64,000 nt of DNA, taken from positions 146,134,840-146,198,839 of the forward strand of contig CM062296.1 in assembly GCA_031216915.1 (NCBI GenBank), read 5' to 3'. How positions within the stretch are numbered: the first letter of the stretch is position 1; each line of letters begins with the position of its first letter. Source of the stretch: Pictodentalium vernedei. Its lineage: Eukaryota > Mollusca > Scaphopoda > Dentaliida > Dentaliidae. The position numbers were made by a program, and so were the translations under genes. The notes below the pieces were generated by a model, which was given only the letters and a program-made list of their open reading frames with translations, was not told the origin of the DNA and did no database searches. Of this stretch, positions 63,431 to 64,000 are shown piece by piece.

Positions 63431-64000
63431 GTATATTATTTTTTTTGTATACAGGTATCGCCCTTAGTCGGATTGGATTAAGAATTAAAGATAACACAGA
63501 GTATAGTGGAATGCATAAAAGTACATCGTGGCGAGCATCCCATCACAACAATCATGAGATGAAATCAAAGACCTATCTGCTTCGTTAGGATTTTATATAC
63601 AGTCTCCGGCTGTTGTCATTTTGAAATGTCATCGAGGCGAAGTTTTCCATGAGAATTTAGTGAAGCTTGATAATGCATTTGTTTGTGTATGTGAACACAG
63701 TATCGCTGCAATTTAGTTTGCCATCGAGACAAACATTTGGAGACTAAACAGATCCACGCGGACAAAAGTGTCAAAGCCACCAAACAGAAGCCCGCCCAAC
63801 AAATTCAATCGCTTCCTTCACTCTGGGAAAAATTCATACCGATCTCTCCAAAATCGAACATTCTAGATATATTGTTAAATATAGAGACAGAATATGCATT
63901 GTGCCACAAAAGAGGCGCACGTGTTAGTGCGAAACATATTTATGTGTTTTGCTTTCCTACGATGCCGCTAAGGCTCATGGTCGATAAGTTATATATATGT
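63431..64000. other. No recognised feature
   Basis: Unassigned sequence to the window end. Confidence 0.35.

Overview
The window looks like repeat-dense nuclear DNA of an animal, most likely a marine invertebrate. The grounds are tRNA-headed and 5S-rRNA-headed SINEs with AATA tails, Tc1/mariner, hAT and non-LTR pol remnants, many TTAA-flanked MITEs, long poly-G/C tracts, and no operon-like coding. I cannot name the species. I see no intact host gene. The best hint of host coding is a possible last exon at 36276-36455, with an AATAAA about 120 bp downstream.

The dominant feature is a dense set of foldback elements. Two sister families (here A and B) share TTAA-CCCTTTACC(C/T)AACG ends and the same central palindrome but have different arms. 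They make up about 15 full or near-full copies plus fragments and resemble piggyBac-type MITEs. At least a dozen other palindromic families (here C, D, E, G, I, J, K, U, W and single hairpins) fill the rest. SINEs form the second layer: at least 15 copies, in which one shared body is joined to either a 5S-rRNA-derived or a tRNA-derived head and to at least two tail types. Most young copies keep exact 10-17 bp target duplications.

Region by region. 0-8 kb: MITEs, a ~150 bp minisatellite, a SINE nested in foldback D, and a hAT-like MITE holding an A MITE. 8-16 kb: mostly unrecognised sequence with scattered hairpins. 16.4-18.6 kb: a decayed LINE pol split by a ~600 bp foldback element. 18.6-22.7 kb: a chimeric hairpin and a three-layer nest (element E, SINE, MITE). 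22-27 kb: a SINE cluster. 29.86-30.37 kb: an array of 18 near-identical 12-bp palindromes inside an inverted repeat. 30.77-32.27 kb: a frameshifted Tc1-like transposon with TIRs and TA duplication. 34-36 kb: further nesting, then the exon candidate. 38.3-39.8 kb: a large foldback of element E. 41.3-45.3 kb: SINEs, a hAT transposase C-terminal relic, and a repeat whose empty SINE site is preserved at 61.2 kb. 47, 55.7 and 58.5 kb: tandem or palindromic arrays, the last two related. 57.6-60.5 kb: element W twice, one copy split by a second LINE relic.

Because copies sit inside one another, the window records an order of insertion. LINE1 came before J, E came before the SINE, and the SINE came before MITE B. 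Elements D, G and T came before their SINEs, the hAT-like MITE came before MITE A, and W came before LINE2.
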